Source of the DNA: Diabrotica undecimpunctata
Lineage: Eukaryota; Arthropoda; Insecta; Coleoptera; Chrysomelidae
Assembly (NCBI RefSeq): GCF_040954645.1
Contig: NC_092809.1
Span: 65,906,141 to 65,970,140 of the forward strand
Length of the DNA stretch: 64,000 nucleotides
Reading direction: 5' to 3'
Below are positions 43,743 through 56,172 of this stretch, one piece after another (position 1 is the first letter of the stretch; each line of letters starts with the position of its first letter). Below the pieces are notes generated by a model that searched no databases, had not been told where the DNA came from, and was given only the letters and a program-made list of their open reading frames with translations. The position numbers were made by a program, and so were the translations under genes.

Positions 43743-46087
43743 ATTTTGCCAAGAACACAATCTAGTACTTACTAACACTCTTTTTAAGCTCCCGCACCGT
43801 AGACTCTATACCTGGAAATCACCGGCAGACTCACCTGGTAAAATAATCAGAAATCAAATAGATTATATCGCTGCACCAATCAGGTTTAGAAACTCCATCA
43901 AAGCCGTAAAAATTTACCCGGGTGCAGACGTAGCATCAGACCACAATCCGGTGATATGTAAGTTTGAAGTAAAGTTAAAAAAGCCAAATGTAAAGAACAG
44001 GCCCGAAACGCTAGATATTAGGAAGCTTTCCAACGATAATATTAAACAACAGATGCAGGAGAATTTAAATACCGAAATATCAAAAATCCTTAAAAATAAC
44101 AATGAACCGCTGGAAAAGTGGAGTGAAATTAAAGAAGAGATTAGGACTTCAAGCACCAAGTTTTTACTACCTGATAAGAGAAAAAAGAAAGACTGGATGA
44201 CTGCAGAAATCCTTAACATGATGGGAGAGAGACGGATATATAAAACTAAAGATACTGCCAAATACCGTGAAACCCATAGACGAATAAGAGCTGAGATAAG
44301 AAAAACTAAAGAGAAATGGTTCTCGGAGAGATGCGAAGAAATCGAACAGTGCGAAAAGGTATACGACTATCACAATATGCATAAGAAGATAAAGGAACTC
44401 ACAACAAAGAAAAGCTACAATATTTTATCGAAAGGGCTGTGCGATAATAATGGACATCTACAACTAGACCCCGAGAAAATAGTTAGAATCTGGGAAACTT
44501 ATGTGGAACAACTGTGTAATGATGACCGTCCTAGTGTTTATACACTGAGCAATGATGATACTGGCCCGTCTATTCTAAAATCAGAAGTGGAGAATGCTAT
44601 AAAGGGTCTTAAAAATAACAAAAGACCAGGCAACGATAACGTATACGGGGAAGTATTGAAAATGCTGTGCGAAACAAATAGTCAATTTCTAGACTCACTC
44701 GTCAGACTCTTTAACAATAATTATAACAGCGGAGAGTTTCCTGAAGACTGGCTAGATTCAACTTTTGTTGCCATACCGAAAAAATCAAAAGCAAAGTCTT
44801 GTGATCAACATCGGATGATAAGTCTAATTAACCACATTTCGAAAGCATACACCAAGGTTATTTACAACAGAATAAGCAAAAAATGCAAGGATAACATTGG
44901 AGATTCGCAGTTTGGGTTTCGGAATTCTCTTGGGACAAGAGAAGCACTTTTTAGTCTACAGGTACTCATCCAGCGCTGCAGAGATATAAACAAAGACGTG
45001 TACATATGCTTTATAGACTACGCAAAAGTATTCGATAACGTAAAGCACGAAAAGATAATTGAAGTTCTCCATAAGATCGGAGTCGACTACAGAAACATTC
45101 GAACAATAGCGAGTCTATATTGGGGTCAAACAGCTAAAGTGACAGTAGGATCTACATTGACCAATAAAATTGAGATCAAGAAAGGGGTACGACAGGGCTG
45201 TATCTTGTCGCCTATTCTCTTTAATATATACTCAGAAGAAGTATTTAAGACAGCGCTCGAGGAAAGCACGGAAGGCATAAAGAAAAATGGAGAAATAATT
45301 AATAACATAAGGTATGCTGATGACACTGTGATTTTAGCAAGTAGCATGGAGGAACTGAGTTGCCTAATGAGTAAGATACAAAAAACAAGTGCACAATACG
45401 GACTCAGACTAAATATCACAAAAACCAAATGGATGTTAATAAGCAAAACCCAACAACCACCACAGCAACTGATATTAGACAATGAAAGAATTGAACACGT
45501 GGATTCGTACATCTACTTGGGAACAACAGTTAACTCAAATTGGGATCAAGCGAAGGAAATACGTATAAGAGTAGAAAAGGCAAGAGCATTGTTCACTAGC
45601 ATGAAGCAAATTTTCACCTCTAAAAGCCTCGCCCTACCTCTCAAAATTCGACTTCTGAAATGTTATGTACCCGGTTTTGTTATATGGAATGGAGGCGTGG
45701 ACAATGACCGCAACATTGATGAAAAAAGTAGAGGCCTTCGAAATGTGGGCTTACCGACGTATATTACGTATATCCTGGACTGAGCACGTGACCAACGAAG
45801 AGGTACTACGCCGGATAGGTAAAGAGAGGGAGGTAGGAATAAGTATAAAGAAAATAAAGTTGGAATACTTGGGTCACGTTATGAGACATAAAAAATATAG
45901 AGTACTACAGCTGATCGTTCAAGGGAAAATAGACAGCAGAAGGGGTCCAGGGAGGAGAAGACACTCGTGGCTCCAAAACTTGCGGCAATGGTTCGGATTG
46001 TCATCTGCTAAACTATTCAGATCTGCCGTAAACAAAGTCAGAATAGCCATGTTGATTGCCTACGTTCGGAACGGACAAGGCACATGA
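43743..46087 (+). pseudogene. RTE-like LINE, best preserved copy
   Basis: 5'-truncated inside the endonuclease: LPHRRLYTWKSPADSPGKI, IRNQIDYIAAPIRFRN and ASDHNPVICKFEV (43743-43980). Then a 600-codon open frame: NKRPGNDNVYGEVL, FVAIPKKSKAKSCDQHRMIS, FGFRNSLGTREALFSLQVLI, ICFIDYAKVFDNVKHEK, KKGVRQGCILSPILFNIYSE, catalytic IRYADDTVILASSM, and DSYIYLGTTVNSNWDQAKE. At about 45665 one base shifts the frame; the true continuation is MYPVLLYGMEAWTMTATLMK through YLGHVMRHKKYRVLQLIVQG to a stop at 46087. Both catalytic Asp regions are intact, though the usual Ala of YAKAFD is Val. Confidence 0.85.
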
Positions 46088-46529
46088 AGAAGAAGAAGAT
46101 CGGCTAAGACAAAACAAACAAACAAGTGAGGTCAAACCAAAAACTCATATATAAATCGTCAACGTTGTGGCTGGTTAATCAGCCATAGGTGAAGATCAAT
46201 TATAATTTCCAACAGTCCAAGGTTCATACACTTGGAGCTGCAAATGAAAAAGGATTCTATGAATCATATCAATTATATAACTGAATTGAACTATTTGATT
46301 AAAAACGGTTAATACAAATATGTGTATATGCAACACGAGACTAGGTCAAAAGTAATGCAAGTTGCATAAGTGTAAGCTAATATAAGTAAGAAATATTTCT
46401 TATATTCTATTTTATATTTAAATTTATTTTATATGTTAATATATATGTGTGAATATGCAACGAGTGACTATGTCAAAAGTTACATAAGTTTAAGTTAATA
46501 TAAGTAAGAAATATTTCTTTGTTGCTGTG
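46088..46529. other. AT-rich sequence after the LINE
   Basis: Starts with a short GAAGAAGAAGAAG run directly after the LINE stop, a likely LINE 3' tail, then AT-rich sequence with two similar TATATGCAAC(A/G)(A/C)GA...AAGAAATATTTCTT units about 120 bp apart. No gene. Confidence 0.4.
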
Positions 46530-46727
46530 TTGCTGTGCTTAGTTTGAACAAATTGTTAACTTATTTAGTTCAATTTATTGTTTATACATCGTAATCGTAT
46601 AATGTCAATTTACTTAAGTGTCTTTACAACTTTAATATCACTGACTGCTACATATCTTTTTAAGGTAACACATGTAACAACTTTTCCATGTTTGTGTGGT
46701 TTTTTCATATTGTTCTTTTTAGATGAA

Positions 46728-46758
46728 CTGATGATGCTTTCTGATTAATAAAGCGAAA
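46728..46758 (+). ncRNA. Hammerhead-like core (right arm, plus strand)
   Basis: CTGATGA (46728-46734), stem II GCTTT/AAAGC (46736-46740 with 46750-46754), GAAA (46755-46758). CGTCT next to it can pair with AGATG at 46773-46777 as a possible stem III, but the expected UH cleavage dinucleotide does not directly follow. Likely a degenerate or unusual hammerhead of a PLE-type terminal repeat. Confidence 0.4.
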
Positions 46759-46884
46759 CGTCTTTAATAAATAGATGAAGTAGCCATCAACTTTGTCTTT
46801 TTTCTCCACCTTTTGACCGAAAAAACCCACCACTCTTCTGAGTGTTCCTTAATTTATATTGGATTGACGGTCGTACTCCTTTTC

Positions 46885-47038
<154 letters not shown>

Positions 47039-47039
47039 A

Positions 47040-47600
47040 AAAAGGTTAATGCGAGTTGATAGTAAAATAAATGTAAAAGATATCGGGATAGCTCGCAACA
47101 AAGGAAAAAAAAAATATAATAAAATATGTGTATAAGATGGAAGGCAACCGTATATACGTAATTCTGACTATTGGTCGTCTTCAGTACGGTGCAGCCAAGT
47201 TAGAAAAGGAGCATATTAACCTGGGAAAGGATCACTACAGGAACAATGCGACCAATTTCAGGCAATAATGTTAGAAGACTTTGAGGTTTACAGAGCAGCA
47301 ACCAACACATCCACAGCGGAAGGTAAGCTACCTGAGCAAAGAAATGCCAAACGTTTAGAACGTTTTAAACAACAAGAAAAATGTTAATGCGAGTTGATAG
47401 TAAAATAAAGATAAAAGATATCGGCATAGCTCGCAACAAAGGAAAAAAATATAATAAAATATGTGTATAAGATGGAAGACAACCGTATATACGTATTTCT
47501 GACTGTTGGTCGTCTTTAGTACGGTGCAGCCAAGTTAGAAAAGGAGCATATTAACTTGGGAAAGGATCACTACAGGAGCAATGCGACCAATTGCTGCAAA
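47040..47600. repeat. ~220-bp direct duplication beside the inverted repeat
   Basis: 47043-47265 and 47385-47594 are direct copies (GTTAATGCGAGTTGATAGTA... GGATCACTACAGGA(A/G)CAATG), diverging by a few substitutions. The first copy overlaps the outer end of the right arm, so the terminal sequence exists here in tandem. Confidence 0.8.
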
Positions 47601-48296
47601 TAAATATTGCTGGCTAAAAATACTTAGGGAGGATAACTTCTCGGTGAATTCAAATGCTGATTGGATGGATTGTAGAATGTGACTACTACGGCTGCTTGTT
47701 CCAGATAATGTTTGGAATTATAACTTCAAGGACATGTTGGGTTTTCATAGCAGCGGCCATGTGGGTTTAGGGGAGGTCCCTCTCGAGCAATGGGGACAAG
47801 AAAAATACAAATTATGCCAAAAACTAGAATATTAAACCTTGTTTTAGCGACATCATAGCTTTTAAATATTTCCTTGTCATATGTAGAAGAAGATTGCAAA
47901 TTATTACAAATTTGAGACAGTAATAAATTGAAAATAGCAGACTGGCAAAGATTAAATAAATATAATAATATTCTAGCTGCATATAGAAGGAATTAAAAAA
48001 GTTTCAAAAGGTCAACACCCTTATAATAGGGGTTGTAGTCTATGGTTAAGTATACTGGTAAATATTTTATATCCACAACACAACAAGGAGATTTCCCCTT
48101 AGTTTAGAAAAAAAATAAACAAAATAGAATGTTTACAAATAAATAAAATCGAAAGAAATTGAAATAAAATCATTATTTGAAAAAAAATTAATAAATTTGT
48201 AGCCTTTATAACTTTAAACATTTTGCTTGAATAAGTTGCTGAGAACCCACACTGAAAAAATAATTATTACTACGTTTAAAACCAAATTAGGAAAAA
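47600..48296. other. AT-rich intron segment, no gene seen
   Basis: Includes a GC-richer patch at 47690-47800 (GCAGCGGCCATGTGGGTTTA) of unknown origin. No coding motif found. Confidence 0.35.
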
Positions 48297-48510
48297 TTGG
48301 TATATGAAATTCTGGCTTTAAAATCCTGTGTGAGTCCTAGCCTTCCCAAGAATTTCTCTACAGTCATCCTAATCCATCTCCTTTCTCTGCCAAGCACGTA
48401 TTCTAATGCTTCTCATGTCTTCATCGATGATATCAAGGGTTTCTGGGTCCCTTGTTCTGGGTCTTCATCTTCATATCTGATCAATAGGTCTATTAAGGAG
48501 CGGTTTTCTA
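48297..48510 (-). pseudogene. LINE 3' tail fragment
   Basis: The minus strand matches the tail of the LINE at 56940-57110 (same CTCCAAGCACGTATTC-type and CTGGGTCTTC segments read on the plus strand), which encodes the RKAMDRDDWREIL-type end of an RTE ORF. Only about 200 bp is present, a typical 5'-truncated insertion. Confidence 0.6.
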
Positions 48511-48529
48511 ACTAAGTAACTAAGTTATT

Positions 48530-49010
48530 TTGATTTGATTTGGGCTTTTCTATTGTCCGTGCCCATGTCGCTTACGATACCAACAACCACAAATCCAGCA
48601 TCATAAAGTTTTGAAATTAGGTCATGCAATATATTTTTCGTTATTTCGTCAAAAACAGGCTGTTTCCAATGACCATTTAACTCTTGTGCTATCACCGTTT
48701 GTTAAGTTTTATGAGAGCCTATTTCTCTCTCTTCTTTTTGTTTTTAATGTCTATTCTATTAGAAATGTATATTTCGTGGAACGATAATATACATAATTTG
48801 TCGACTGCCTGTAAATCTGGTGACATCTTTTTCATCAATGTAATGATATATTTTAAATATCCTGGAGTTAACGAAAACGTGGATGCCCAATTTCACAGCG
48901 TAGACATTGAAGGTAAACGGTATCCACGCGACCTTAGGTATCGATAATTTTTGGGACTGACGCTACGTAAAAAAATCGCTGATGATATAGCTTCTGGCGC
49001 CAATCATTTC
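48530..49010 (-). pseudogene. P-element-type transposase, N-terminal/middle part
   Basis: Minus-strand translation: SSAIFLRSVSPKNYRYLRSR, GYRLPSMSTL, TPGYLKYIITLMKKM, DKLCILSFHEIYI, then after stops HWKQPVFDEITKNILHDLIS and LYDAGFVVVGIVSDMGTDNR. The order (leucine-zipper-like end, PSMSTL, LSFDE, WKQPVF, VSDMG) matches the first half of the P/THAP9 RNase-H domain. The expected LSFDE reads LSFHE, so the first catalytic Asp is lost. It holds the part missing from the plus-strand fragment at 34.3 kb. Confidence 0.75.
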
Positions 49011-49457
49011 TGTTTAATTTAATAAGTTTTCAATTTAACCAGGAATAAAAATATTTTTCAGCATTGTATTTATATAAGTGTATCGTTAATTTTATTCAAT
49101 CAATTAGTATTTTGGGTTTCCATTATGGTAACCTTTTCTTTCAGTTTTAAAATTTCATTTTCATGACTAAAATGCATAATACAAACTATAACAAAAATAT
49201 TAGCATTACGAACAAAAAAACATTACCTGTCAATTCCAGGAATATTTACGATAACATCTACTTCAGGATTGTTATCTGGAATTGTAAAATTGTTTTCTGT
49301 TAACAGCTCGTCGTTATTTGTACAAATACTAGTGTCAAAAGCGTATAGCGGATTAAACTGTAAATAAATATAAGATAAAAACAGGCGTAGAGATTTTTAG
49401 ACTAACAATGTCTCGTATTAGATTTAGATTTCTTTTTTAGCATTTGAGATTTGATGA
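49010..49457. other. AT-rich intron segment, no gene seen
   Basis: No coding motif. It may include decayed piggyBac N-terminal sequence upstream of 49458. Confidence 0.3.
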
Positions 49458-50540
49458 TATGCTAACCCGTGAGAAAAGAAAAAAAATGACACGTTTGCCC
49501 CTATAATGGAGACGTTTGATGATTTTGTCAAAAACTGTCAATCCGCTTATTTACCTTTTAAATATCATATGACTATTGACGAAAATCTTGAACCATTTCG
49601 AGAAAAATGCTGTTTTTCACAGTATATGCCAAGCTAACCCGCAAAATACGGGATCAAAATATTTGCAATGACGGATTCGAAAACATTTTACACGTCAGAC
49701 ATGTAGGTTTATGTTGGTCAACAGTCCGATGGACCATTTGCAGTTAGCAATTTGCCTAAATATGTTTAGAGATAACGCAAGTCAATAAAAGAGACTGGCA
49801 GAAATATTACAGTTGGACAACTTGTCACAAGTTTAGAATTGCTCGAAAATTAACATAAAGATTTTAACTTAACTCTTATAGGCACAGGCAGAAAAAACAA
49901 AAAAGAGTTGCTACCTGAATTTTCTAATCTTACAGAACGTTCTGTATTATCAAGCAAGTTTTCTTTCAAGAAAAATGCCACCCTTGTGTCGTATATATCA
50001 AAGAAAAATATAAAAAAAAATATATTTTTGCTATCAAGTCTTCATTATAATAACAGTATAGATAGGAAAACAAATAATAAACCAGATATAATTATGGATT
50101 ACAATTCGACATAAGGGGGCGTCGATTATGTCGACGAATTGTTTGCTGCATATGATGTTTCTCGAAATACCAGAAGGTGTCCCGTAGTAATTTTGTACAT
50201 ATGGTTGAACGTAGCTGAAATAAATACATTCGTTATTCATTCCATAAACAATTCAAATTGCAATCAACAAAAAAGACAATTTTTACAAATATCGTTTCAA
50301 CTCATCGAAAGCCATTTTCGTCGATGAGTGACCCAACATATATCAGGGAGTATTTAAATTCGAATTCAAGAAATACTAGGAATAGAAACACATCTCCCTT
50401 CTAATATCACTAATAATAAACTTGGCCGATGTGTGTATTGTGATCGTAAGAAGAACCGACCAACACGATTTTTCTGTGTAAAATGCAAAAGGTTTTGTTT
50501 AGAGCACTTATTCAATATTTGTCGCGAATGTGTTAGTCCT
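49458..50540 (+). pseudogene. piggyBac-type transposase, decayed
   Basis: Plus-strand remnant with frameshifts: MTIDENLEPFREKCCF, CQANPQNTGSKYLQ-type KPAKYGIK region, then NITV with a one-base insertion before the second catalytic Asp (around 49815), KKELLPEFSNLTERSVLSSK, PDIIMDYNST followed by a TAA at the Lys before GGVDYVDELF (third Asp region, about 50095-50135), and AAYDVSRNTRRCPVVI. The C-terminal Cys-rich finger is intact: GRCVYCDRKKNRPTRFFCVK then CKRFFCLEHLFNICRECV in two frames. Inactive. Confidence 0.8.
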
Positions 50541-50789
50541 GAATATAAAAGCGAATAATCATAATAAAACATATTTTGGAATATATAGACGGCAAAATGA
50601 CTTGGTAACAGTGTGTGTAAGTGGTAATACGTCAAAATTATTTCGCTCTAAGGATAAGTCGAAAAATAGTGGTTATAAATTAAAAAAATATACACAGAAA
50701 GTAGCATCGACAATAGAAATCCACAAGTAAAACTGTAAGTACACATAATAAATAGCGTACAACTAAAAAGTAAGCGGACAATTCAGTTT

Positions 50790-53700
50790 AACAAATTTGA
50801 CAATTGACAGTTAAGGAATCGTCAGGTCACGGAATACAGACATATAAATGGCCGACGTTGCCGGATTGTGAGAGCAATCTGCGGAAGTAAGTGTGTCAAA
50901 ATTAGTTACCTTCTAATCTCTGAGATTGGATAAAAGCAAAGTCTTCTGAACCGTCGAGCTCAGAAAGCTTTTAACGCTATCCTAGTGATTAAGAAAAAAA
51001 AATGTATAGTTGAGAAAAGAAAAAAGATGGAGAAAATGATGAAAAAGATGAGTGAAAAATAAGATTGTATGGATAATAAAGGTATAAGAATAGAAAAAAA
51101 AACTAAATGAAGTGCAAAATGATTTACAGCTCATAAAACTGGATATCTAGAAAAAAGATGACGAAAATAAATCAGAAAATATGGCAAAAATAACCAAGAC
51201 CGCAAATAATACTGGCATATAGCCAAAAAAACTGGGATCGTATGTAAAAGTAGCACATAGTGAAGAACAAACGACTAGTTTATTAAAACATCCCGGCAAA
51301 CGAATATGAAAAACGCGTGTATGGAATGTAAAGAGACTTTAAAGAAAACGGATGAAAACCTGATGATAAAACTAGCACGGAAAAAGAACAGCGAATCAAA
51401 TATAAGAAAAAGAGACAGAAAAAGAAAAAAGAAGAAGATAAACGAAGTAAACGTAGGAACATGGAACGTTCAAACATTATTAAGATGAGTAAAAATGGAA
51501 GAGGTAGCAACAGAAATGCAAAGATACAGAGTAGACAAACTAGCACTACAAGAACTAAGATAAAAAGGAGAAGGAAATACCAAAAAGAAAAACTACACAA
51601 TATACTACTCGGGAGAACACAAACAAGGAAAAACGGTTCAGCATTCATGGTTAACAATAACAATTGGGATAAAGTTATAGAATTTAAAGCAATAAACGAA
51701 CGAATGTCATATATAAAAATAGAAAACAAACAAGCCAATATGACAATCATAAACATAATATGCACCCACAGAAAATGTACCAGAAAATAATAAAATTGAA
51801 TTATATGAACAACTGGAAAAATTATATGAAAAGTTATTCAAAAATGATATAGTACGAATGGTTGGTGACTTTAATGCAAAAGTAGCCAAAGAAAACCAGT
51901 ATAAGGAAGTAGCAGGAAAAGAAACTATTCATGACGAGTCAAACGACAACGCAAGAAAATTATGCCAACTAGCAGGAATAACAAACAGTTACATTATAAG
52001 TACAAACTTCAAGCACAGAAGAGAGCATAAAGTAACATGGTTGATACCTGGCACAACAGATGGAAATCAGACAGATCACATACTAATATCCAAAAAGTGG
52101 AAAGCAATAATGCACGATGTCAGATCATATAGAAGAGCAAACGTGGACACACACCATTTTCTAGTAATAGGAGAAATCAAAATGGAGATAACTAAAGCAG
52201 AGAGAACAAGACAAAACAAAATAAAATGGAATCTGGAGAAGTTAAAAGTACAGAACTAAGTACAGAACTAAGAGAACAATATGAGACAACCCTAAAGGAA
52301 AATCTAACAGAAGCAAATAACACAGAGAACATATGGGAAAAAATAAAAATAAAAATAAAAATAAAATCAAACAGAAAATCCAAGCAAAAGATATATGAAT
52401 ATCAACTAAAGAAGAACATCATCAAAACGAATATAAAGAAAAAAAGAGAGCAGCGGATAATTGTTGCAAGAACGAAAAAAACTGTGGATGAAAGAGCTGT
52501 TAAAGGACCTAGAAAATAATAGTAAAAAAAGCGCCAAACTATTTGGATACTGAAAAGCTCAACAAAGAAAAGGCAGACCAGTAGTTAAAATTGACAGTAC
52601 ATCATTGGAAACACACCTCAAAGAACTATATAGATGCAAAGAAAGCCCGGAAGAGGAAGTAGGCGCAATGGAAGACATTACAGATAATGAAATAGGGATA
52701 CAAACATATGATGAATATTTAGACATCATTTAAAGAATAAAACAGAAAAGAACACCTGGCCCAGACGAAATTCCCAATGAGCTAATTAAAAACGTAGGGG
52801 AAAAGTTATTAACAAGCATCTATAACCTAATAGTTAGAATATGGAAAGCAGAGAAAATGACAGAGGATTGGAGAAAAAACAGAATGATACTAATATTTAA
52901 GAAAGAAATATCTCTACTGAGCACAACATATAAAATTCTAACAGCCAACATCAAACAAAAACTCACTCAATTCACAGAGAAAAAAATTGGGGACAAGCAG
53001 CAAGGATTCAGAGAAGGCAGATCCACTACAGATGCGATCCACATAGTTACACAAAAAATCGAAAAATGCCACGAACACAACATAGAACTCCACATCCTCT
53101 TCGTAGATTTCAGACAAGCCTTTGACTGTATTGGAAGAAATTAATTATTTATTGAAATGAAAAATCAATATATACCAGCAAAATTAATTAGATTAGCAAA
53201 AATGACCATGGATGGAGCTCGAGCTAAAGTAACAATAGAAGAAGGTAGCACAAAATCAATTGCAATAGAAATAGGAGTGCGGCAAGGTGATTCTCTGTCA
53301 ATCACATTATTCAACATAGTAGTAGAAGGAATAGTCAAGGCCAGCAAAATTAAAGGAACTATAGCCCACCCCTCAACACAAATAGTTGCATATGCAGATG
53401 ATTTAGTTCTTATGGGAAGAGACAAGGAAAGATTAAAAGAAGCAGTAACAATCCTGGCAAAAGAAGCACGGAAAGAGGTTTTAGAAACTAACGAAGAAAA
53501 AACAAAATATCTACTCTGCTCTAGAAGACCAGAACGAGAGAAATCAGAATAGTAAAATACACTCTTGAAGGAGTCCAACAATTTAAATATTTGGGAGTAA
53601 TAGTGAATGGCCAAAAAAAGAGAAGTGAAAAAGTAACGCAACGAAAGCAGGAAACAAAACATACTGGAGATATGATAGGTTATGAAGGACAAGAACTTAT

Positions 53701-54290
53701 CCAGAAATACAAAACTGAAAATATACGGAGTTGCAATCAGACCACTCGTTAGGTACGCAGCTTAGACAATGTGCCTCACGGAAAAAGATGAAGAAAATTT
53801 GAAAATATTCGAAAGAAAAATACTCAGACGGATTATGGGCCCCATAAGAATGGACAACGGAGAAATGAGAAGAAGAATGAACCATGAACTAAGAGACATA
53901 ATTAAGGAAGAAGATATAGTTAGATTTATTAAAGCACAGAGGATAAGATCGCTGGGACATATAGAGAGAAGGAAAAACGACCTACTGATTAAGACGATCA
54001 CCAGAAGGACACCAGCAACTGAAAGACCAAGGGGAACACCCAGAAAGAGATAAGAGGACCAGGTCATAAGAGATATCAAAATTCTGGAAGTGAGAAACTG
54101 GAGAGAACTATGCACATATCGAAATGAGTGGAAGAAAATTGTAGCGAACGCCAAGTCATACAACAAACTTTGTCAACATACAAGTGGAATGCGGAGTGAT
54201 TCACCGCAATAAGGGAATCAGAGAGCTTTAAGTAAGAGCGGCAAACATTCCACCCGGAATGAAAAGCCCTGATGATGATGATGTTGAGGA
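50790..54290 (+). pseudogene. RTE-like LINE, near full length, broken
   Basis: 5' leader from about 50790. The endonuclease follows: NEVNVGTWNVQTLLR at 51440, RYRVDKLALQELR near 51530, MVGDFNAKVAKENQ at 51858, TDHILISKKWK near 52075. RT: KIGDKQQGFREGRSTTDAIH and HILFVDFRQAFDCIGRN at 52980-53144, GVRQGDSLSITLFNIVVEGI at 53275, catalytic VAYADDLVLMGRDKERL near 53388-53440, then FKYLGVIVNGQ. The C-terminus at 53769-54053 has FERKILRRIMGPIRM and RIRSLGHIERRK. The 3' end is a GATGATGATGATG run (about 54270-54290). Multiple frameshifts; RT catalytic motifs intact. Confidence 0.82.
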
Positions 54291-54369
54291 TGATGAGGGC
54301 AAAAAGTTAAAATCTCGTAATTTTTAATGGTGAGTTAAAATCCCGAGTCCAAAAAGATACTGTATTGCT

Positions 54370-55560
54370 CTTTTTTGTAATTTAAAAATAACATCAGATT
54401 GAGCAGCTGTACTAGAACCCCAAAAAGGAAGGACATATCAAGGATGTGACTCGAATAAAGAAAAGTACCTATGTTATTTTGGAAGATGCTAAATTGATTT
54501 TCTTTGAAACAGATCTTATTGCATAGCAGGCTGAGGCTTGTTTCTTACTTAACAAATCGATATAAAGGGACCATTTAAGGTTACTGTCTATAAAAATATC
54601 AAGAAATTTTACAGAATCAAAGATACTGATCTGGCTATTATTAAGAAGCATGGGTTGAAGAGCTTCTTTATAAGATAATATTTATTGTCTTATCCACATT
54701 AAAATAGTGGACATTAGAGCCAGACCAGGTTTTTATTTTAAGTAGATCAGAAGTTATAATTGCATGAAGAGTTGCAATTTTAGAGTTCCTCCAGGTAATA
54801 CTGGTATCATCAGCAAAAATAAAAATTTTTCCATCGATTTTTAAGTTAGTAATGTCATTTACAAAGATAAGGAAAAGTAGAGGACCCAGTATTCAACCTT
54901 GTGGTACTCCACATTGGTACTCCAGATACAATGTTTTGTGACTAATCAGTATCATTTGCTCTAACTAGTTGTTTCTTATTCCTAACCAATTCAAAGAAAT
55001 GATTCGAATTCCGTAGAAATATCGTTTTTTGTTAAAATGTCGTCATTTACACAATCAAAAGCTTTGGCGTAGTCACCAGAAACAGTGGCTGTATAAAGAT
55101 TATTGTTTAGTGCGTGATAGACCTTATGTAGCACAGAAAACAGCATAGCTTGTACATTTATTAGATAAAAATCCGAACTGACTTTGTAATAGAATGTGAC
55201 CGGTAATAAGGCCATAGGTCTATAGTTGCAGACATTAGATTTTTCACCACCCTTATGAAGAGGAATAATAACGGCTGACTTTGGGCACTCTGTAAATATA
55301 CCTTTTTCGAAGGAATCGTTTATTAGTGAAACCAGGACTTCCAACACATTATTTCGGAGATTTAAGAAAATTTTTATAGATAGTTCATCAATACTACAGG
55401 AAGATTTGCTTTTTATACTACTGATTGTTTGGATCAGTTCAGATTTATCAACAACTGATCTTATAAATAATAAATTTGAGACCTTTGTTGAATTATCTAG
55501 ATAGGAAATAGGATATGGTTCTGGCAAAATAGCTGATGTTATATTTTTACTCACATTAAA
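54370..55560 (-). pseudogene. Jockey/CR1-like LINE fragment
   Basis: The minus strand has SIKSKSSCSIDELSIKIFLN, AVIIPLHKGGEKSNVCNYRP and SGDYAKAFDCVNDDIL at 54991-55554; ILGPLLFLIFVNDITNL and KIFIFADDTSITWRNSK near 54780-54900; SVKFLDIFIDSNLKWSLYID at 54469-54651. RT only; the endonuclease is lacking. A stop and rearranged bases interrupt the PQG block near 54890. Confidence 0.75.
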
Positions 55561-55938
55561 GAAGTATTTATTTAGATTTTCAGGGTTTAGAAGAGAGTAA
55601 TAAGGTATTTTTAAGTTAAAGTTTACTTCATTTTAACGGCATCTACTTAAAAATTTATAATACATATCTAGGATATCAACATTTTTAATAAAACAATATT
55701 TTAACAAAAACTTTTAATAAAATTAAAATATGAGAAAAATTTTTCTCTGTATTACCAAGCACCAAAACAAAATAATTTAATTGAATGAAATTGAATAATG
55801 AATTGAAAATCGAAACTTTCAAAAATAAACGTATTTAAAACTGAAATATGCATTAGACATAGTAAATAATATCCATCGACATTCTTGTCATGTGTATGTG
55901 TTAACAACAAATATCTAATTAATAATTTAATTTTGTAG
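55561..55938. other. AT-rich intron before exon 5B
   Basis: A/T-rich sequence leading to the ATTTTGTAG acceptor. No feature seen. Confidence 0.35.
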
Positions 55939-56172
55939 CATTCGAACCAAGCGAGCTCTTAGTAGAGCTTACTGACGAAAAAATTGAAACTGAGTATGCC
56001 CACTATGGTTCTTTTGCCATAACTGCTGAGAAGGATGGATACAGGTTAAATGTACTTAGTGGATATTCAGGAACTGTTGGTGACGCACTTATAGGACATT
56101 TAAATTCAAAACTCTCCACTTCAGATGTGGACCTAGACGAAAATCATTCTGGAAGTTGTGCAAAAATGTTCG
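55939..56172 (+). CDS. FReP exon 5B: fibrinogen domain, cassette B
   Basis: The exon is 234 bp, phase 1 at both ends, with acceptor ATTTTGTAG and donor GTAAGT. It is a diverged duplicate of exon 5A: ELLVELTDEKIETEYAHYG, AEKDGYRLNVLSGYSG, GDALIGHLNSKLSTSDVDL. The calcium-loop region reads DVDLDENHSGSCA, one residue longer than in A and with Ser replacing the Asn of NCA. No frameshift or stop is present after substantial divergence, which argues for selection. No second copy of exons 1-4 was seen between 42.4 and 55.9 kb, so it either splices from exon 4 as an alternative to 5A or belongs to a paralogue that lost its 5' half. Confidence 0.88.

Noticed and set aside
44167..45512. Antisense frames over the LINE at 43.7-46.1 kb
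   Set aside because: Low-information complements of the reverse-transcriptase coding strand.
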